Source: Hymenobacter arizonensis
GTDB lineage: Bacteria > Bacteroidota > Bacteroidia > Cytophagales > Hymenobacteraceae
NCBI RefSeq assembly: GCF_900115775.1
Contig: NZ_FOXS01000002.1
Span: forward strand, 124,001 to 188,000
Direction of reading: 5' to 3'
DNA length: 64,000 nucleotides
Shown: positions 62,284 through 64,000 of the stretch, one piece after another
Numbering within the stretch: position 1 is the stretch's first letter
Layout of the letters: the number at the start of each line of letters is the position of its first letter
Program-made: the position numbers and the translations under genes
The notes under the pieces: model-generated
Told to the model about the DNA's origin: nothing
Database searches by the model: none
What the model saw: the letters and a program-made list of their open reading frames with translations, nothing else

Positions 62284-63612
62284 CTACTCAGTGGCCGCGG
62301 AAGTACTGCTCTTTGCGCTGTGTTTTTTGTCAGCCTCACTCTCGTCATCTCTGCTTTCCTCAGCAAGCTCGGCAGCTATTTTCCGGCCGTGGCGGCGGTC
62401 CAGCCAGTTCATAACGGGCGTAGCCAGCACACCGTGCAGCACAATGGAAACCAGAACAATGAAGCCCAGCACGGCCCACAGCTCCCGGGCCTGCGGAAAG
62501 TTGGCGTGCTCCAGCGCAAAGGCAATGTAGAAAATGGAGCCGATGCCCCGGATGCCAAAGAAGGAAATGACACCGCGCTCGGCTACCGTCACGCGCTTGG
62601 ACCGCATCAGCGTGAGCATGCCGCCCAACGGCCGCAGCACCAGCAGCAGCAGCAGCCCTACCCCCACGCCCGCCCAGGTGAGTGGGCCCAACAGCCCGCC
62701 CGCAATGGCCCCGCCAAAGAGAATCAGAATAATCACAATCAGCAGCCGCTCCATCTGGTCGGTGAAGGCGTGCATCTGCCGGTGATACTCGTGCTTGCGC
62801 TCGCGACCGCGCAAGGTCACGGCTGCGACAAACACCGCCAGGAAACCGTAGCCGTGCAGCAGTTCGGTAACCCCGTAGCTGGTGAGCGTGACGGCTAGTG
62901 CCACAAAACCGTAGGCGCTGGCCTTGACGCTAAACCGCTTGGGCAGGCTGAAAATGAGATACGCCAGCAGCCGCCCCGACAGCCACCCCAGCACCACCCC
63001 GGCAGCTAGGCGGTAGAATACGTCCATCCACAGCCAGTTCAGCATGCGCTCTCCTACGGGCGTTGCTTCCGGCAGCAGGGCAATGGCCAGCCACACAAAT
63101 GGGAAGGCCAGGCCGTCGTTGAGGCCGGCTTCGCCCGTGAGGGAAAACCGCACGTTGTCTTCGCGGCCCTCGCCGGGGTCGCCCACCTGCACATCGCCGG
63201 CGAGCACGGGGTCGGTAGGAGCCAGCGCGGCAGCCAGCAGCACGGCCGAGGGCAGGGCCAGCCCCAGCAGGGCCAGGCCCATCCACGTGATGCCGGCAAT
63301 GGTGATGACCATGAGCACCAGCACCAGCAGCAGCGGCGTGCGCCAGGCCCGCACCGAAAACGGCCGGTCTATCTTCAGCCCCGTGCCAGTGAGGGCCACA
63401 ATTACGCAGAGTTCCGACAGGTGCGTGGTGAGCTTGGGGTACTCAAAAGGGTCGGTAGAAGGCAGCCCTATCGGCAGGGAGAACACCCCCAGGCCCAGCA
63501 AGATGTAGAAAATAGGGTACGACAGCGGGTACTTCTCGAGCAGAGAAGGCAACCACGCCACACCCAAAATAGCCACGCCTAGCAAGACGAGGGCAACATT
63601 ATAAAAAGACAT
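62284..63612 (-). CDS. Na+/H+ antiporter, CPA1/NhaP type
   Basis: A 442-residue membrane antiporter with about twelve hydrophobic segments. The family motifs are PTDPVLAGDVQVG and LTGEAGLNDGLAFPFVWLA, the latter holding the ion-binding Asn-Asp pair. A later SFFGIRGIGSIFYIAFALEHANF block is typical of NhaP-type proteins. The C-terminal tail is charged (EESRDDESEADKKH). ATG 63612 gives a normal N-terminus; the upstream extension is Ala/Cys-rich and unlikely. It exports Na+ or K+ in exchange for protons. No regulator adjoins it. Confidence 0.92.
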   Translation of the reverse strand: MSFYNVALVLLGVAILGVAWLPSLLEKYPLSYPIFYILLGLGVFSLPIGLPSTDPFEYPKLTTHLSELCVIVALTGTGLKIDRPFSVRAWRTPLLLVLVLMVITIAGITWMGLALLGLALPSAVLLAAALAPTDPVLAGDVQVGDPGEGREDNVRFSLTGEAGLNDGLAFPFVWLAIALLPEATPVGERMLNWLWMDVFYRLAAGVVLGWLSGRLLAYLIFSLPKRFSVKASAYGFVALAVTLTSYGVTELLHGYGFLAVFVAAVTLRGRERKHEYHRQMHAFTDQMERLLIVIILILFGGAIAGGLLGPLTWAGVGVGLLLLLVLRPLGGMLTLMRSKRVTVAERGVISFFGIRGIGSIFYIAFALEHANFPQARELWAVLGFIVLVSIVLHGVLATPVMNWLDRRHGRKIAAELAEESRDDESEADKKHSAKSSTSAATE

Positions 63613-63754
63613 AGCAACAAGTAATAGGCATTGGAGAAGCCACGGGGCTTTCGCAAAGCAAGCTGCATTAGCTCGCGGCTCTGCATACGTAAGAACGGCA
63701 GCGCCGGCAATACAACACGCCAAACTTGACTGCCACCACCCGGCCCCAGGCGAC

Positions 63755-64000
63755 TTAGTGCAGCGGACGTCTTTTCACGAGGCCGCCCTTGGTTTCCCGC
63801 ACGCTGTGCATCACCACAAAAGCCCGGGGGTCAATCTGGTCGATTTCTTCCTTGAGGCGCGCCACTTCCAAGCGGGTGGTCACCGTGAAAACAATGTCGA
63901 TGGCCTCGCGCGTTTGCCCTTCGGAGCCGTAGCCGCGCCGGCCGGCGTAGATGGTGGCCCCGCGCCCCAGCTTTTCGGTGAGCATGCGGCGAATGCGTTC
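63755..64000 (-). CDS. DUF2179 (YitT-type) protein, C-terminal part
   Basis: The minus-strand frame is open at the right edge and ends at TAG 63755. The 81 visible residues hold ERIRRMLTEKLGRGATIYAGRRGYG, EAIDIVFTVTTRLEVARLKEEIDQIDPRAFVVMHSV and a basic end. This is the DUF2179 domain that closes YitT-family membrane proteins, a ligand-binding-like fold of unknown role. An ATG at 63985 could start a short stand-alone protein, but the open frame beyond it and the family layout favour a longer membrane protein cut by the window. Confidence 0.85.
   Translation of the reverse strand, partial: ERIRRMLTEKLGRGATIYAGRRGYGSEGQTREAIDIVFTVTTRLEVARLKEEIDQIDPRAFVVMHSVRETKGGLVKRRPLH

Overview
The window looks like chromosomal DNA of a GC-rich Bacteroidota, most likely a Hymenobacter-type member of the Cytophagales. 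This is inferred from gene content, not from a database match. The signs are a type IX secretion (T9SS) C-terminal sorting domain at 41913-44642, a BT_3928-type DoxX/MauE membrane protein, the folP-cdaA pair, the hpf-xerC-rpsU group, DUF2807, DUF4397 and DUF1599 proteins, Bacteroidota-type promoters (TAnnTTTG at -7) and no Shine-Dalgarno sequences. I see no rRNA, tRNA, CRISPR array, prophage or transposase gene.

Layout. 1-8.4 kb: a DUF3891 fragment, an alpha/beta hydrolase, a secreted protein, a beta-lactamase-fold/TPR protein, then the two enzymes of threonine-to-glycine conversion (SDR-type threonine dehydrogenase and Kbl) with a patatin and an NmrA-like protein between them. 8.4-15.6 kb: a small unknown protein, cdaA (c-di-AMP synthase), folP, a duplicated DUF1599 protein, a DoxX/MauE protein, an ABC permease, aroK (TTG start) and a fatty-acid hydroxylase. 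15.6-24 kb: a 59-residue membrane protein, the lemA-TPM-TPM operon, a sugar nucleotidyltransferase, an unknown coiled-coil membrane protein, a prolyl oligopeptidase and an LLM flavin enzyme. 24-33.6 kb: ahcY and metK (two steps of the SAM cycle), a DUF4397 lipoprotein, a THUMP-like methyltransferase, an SDR, hpf, xerC, rpsU and an acyl-CoA dehydrogenase.

33.7-38.1 kb: a three-gene capsule/exopolysaccharide control module (export lipoprotein, Wzc-type tyrosine kinase with a Gly-Tyr tail, PHP phosphatase) without glycosyltransferases. 38.2-47.9 kb: an epimerase, a TPR protein, a lone ComA-like phosphosulfolactate synthase, the large T9SS cargo protein, a bestrophin, a DedA protein and aroE. 47.9-57.6 kb: wrbA, an ECF sigma factor overlapping a membrane/barrel-like partner gene, uvrB, a DUF2807 protein, an amidohydrolase and a dipeptide-epimerase-like enzyme. 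57.7-64 kb: a LytTR response regulator converging on a five-PAS hybrid kinase with receiver and Hpt domains, a Na+/H+ antiporter, and the end of a DUF2179 membrane protein.

Intergenic DNA holds many strong hairpins. Most are bidirectional terminators between convergent genes. Three stand out: a 33-bp perfect hairpin at the cdaA stop codon, a 30-bp inverted repeat in the cdaA leader, and two copies (about 11.57 and 51.25 kb) of a roughly 195-bp multi-hairpin repeat. No single clearly new defence or metabolic system is visible. The best leads are these repeat structures, the sigma factor/barrel pair and the lone ComA homologue.
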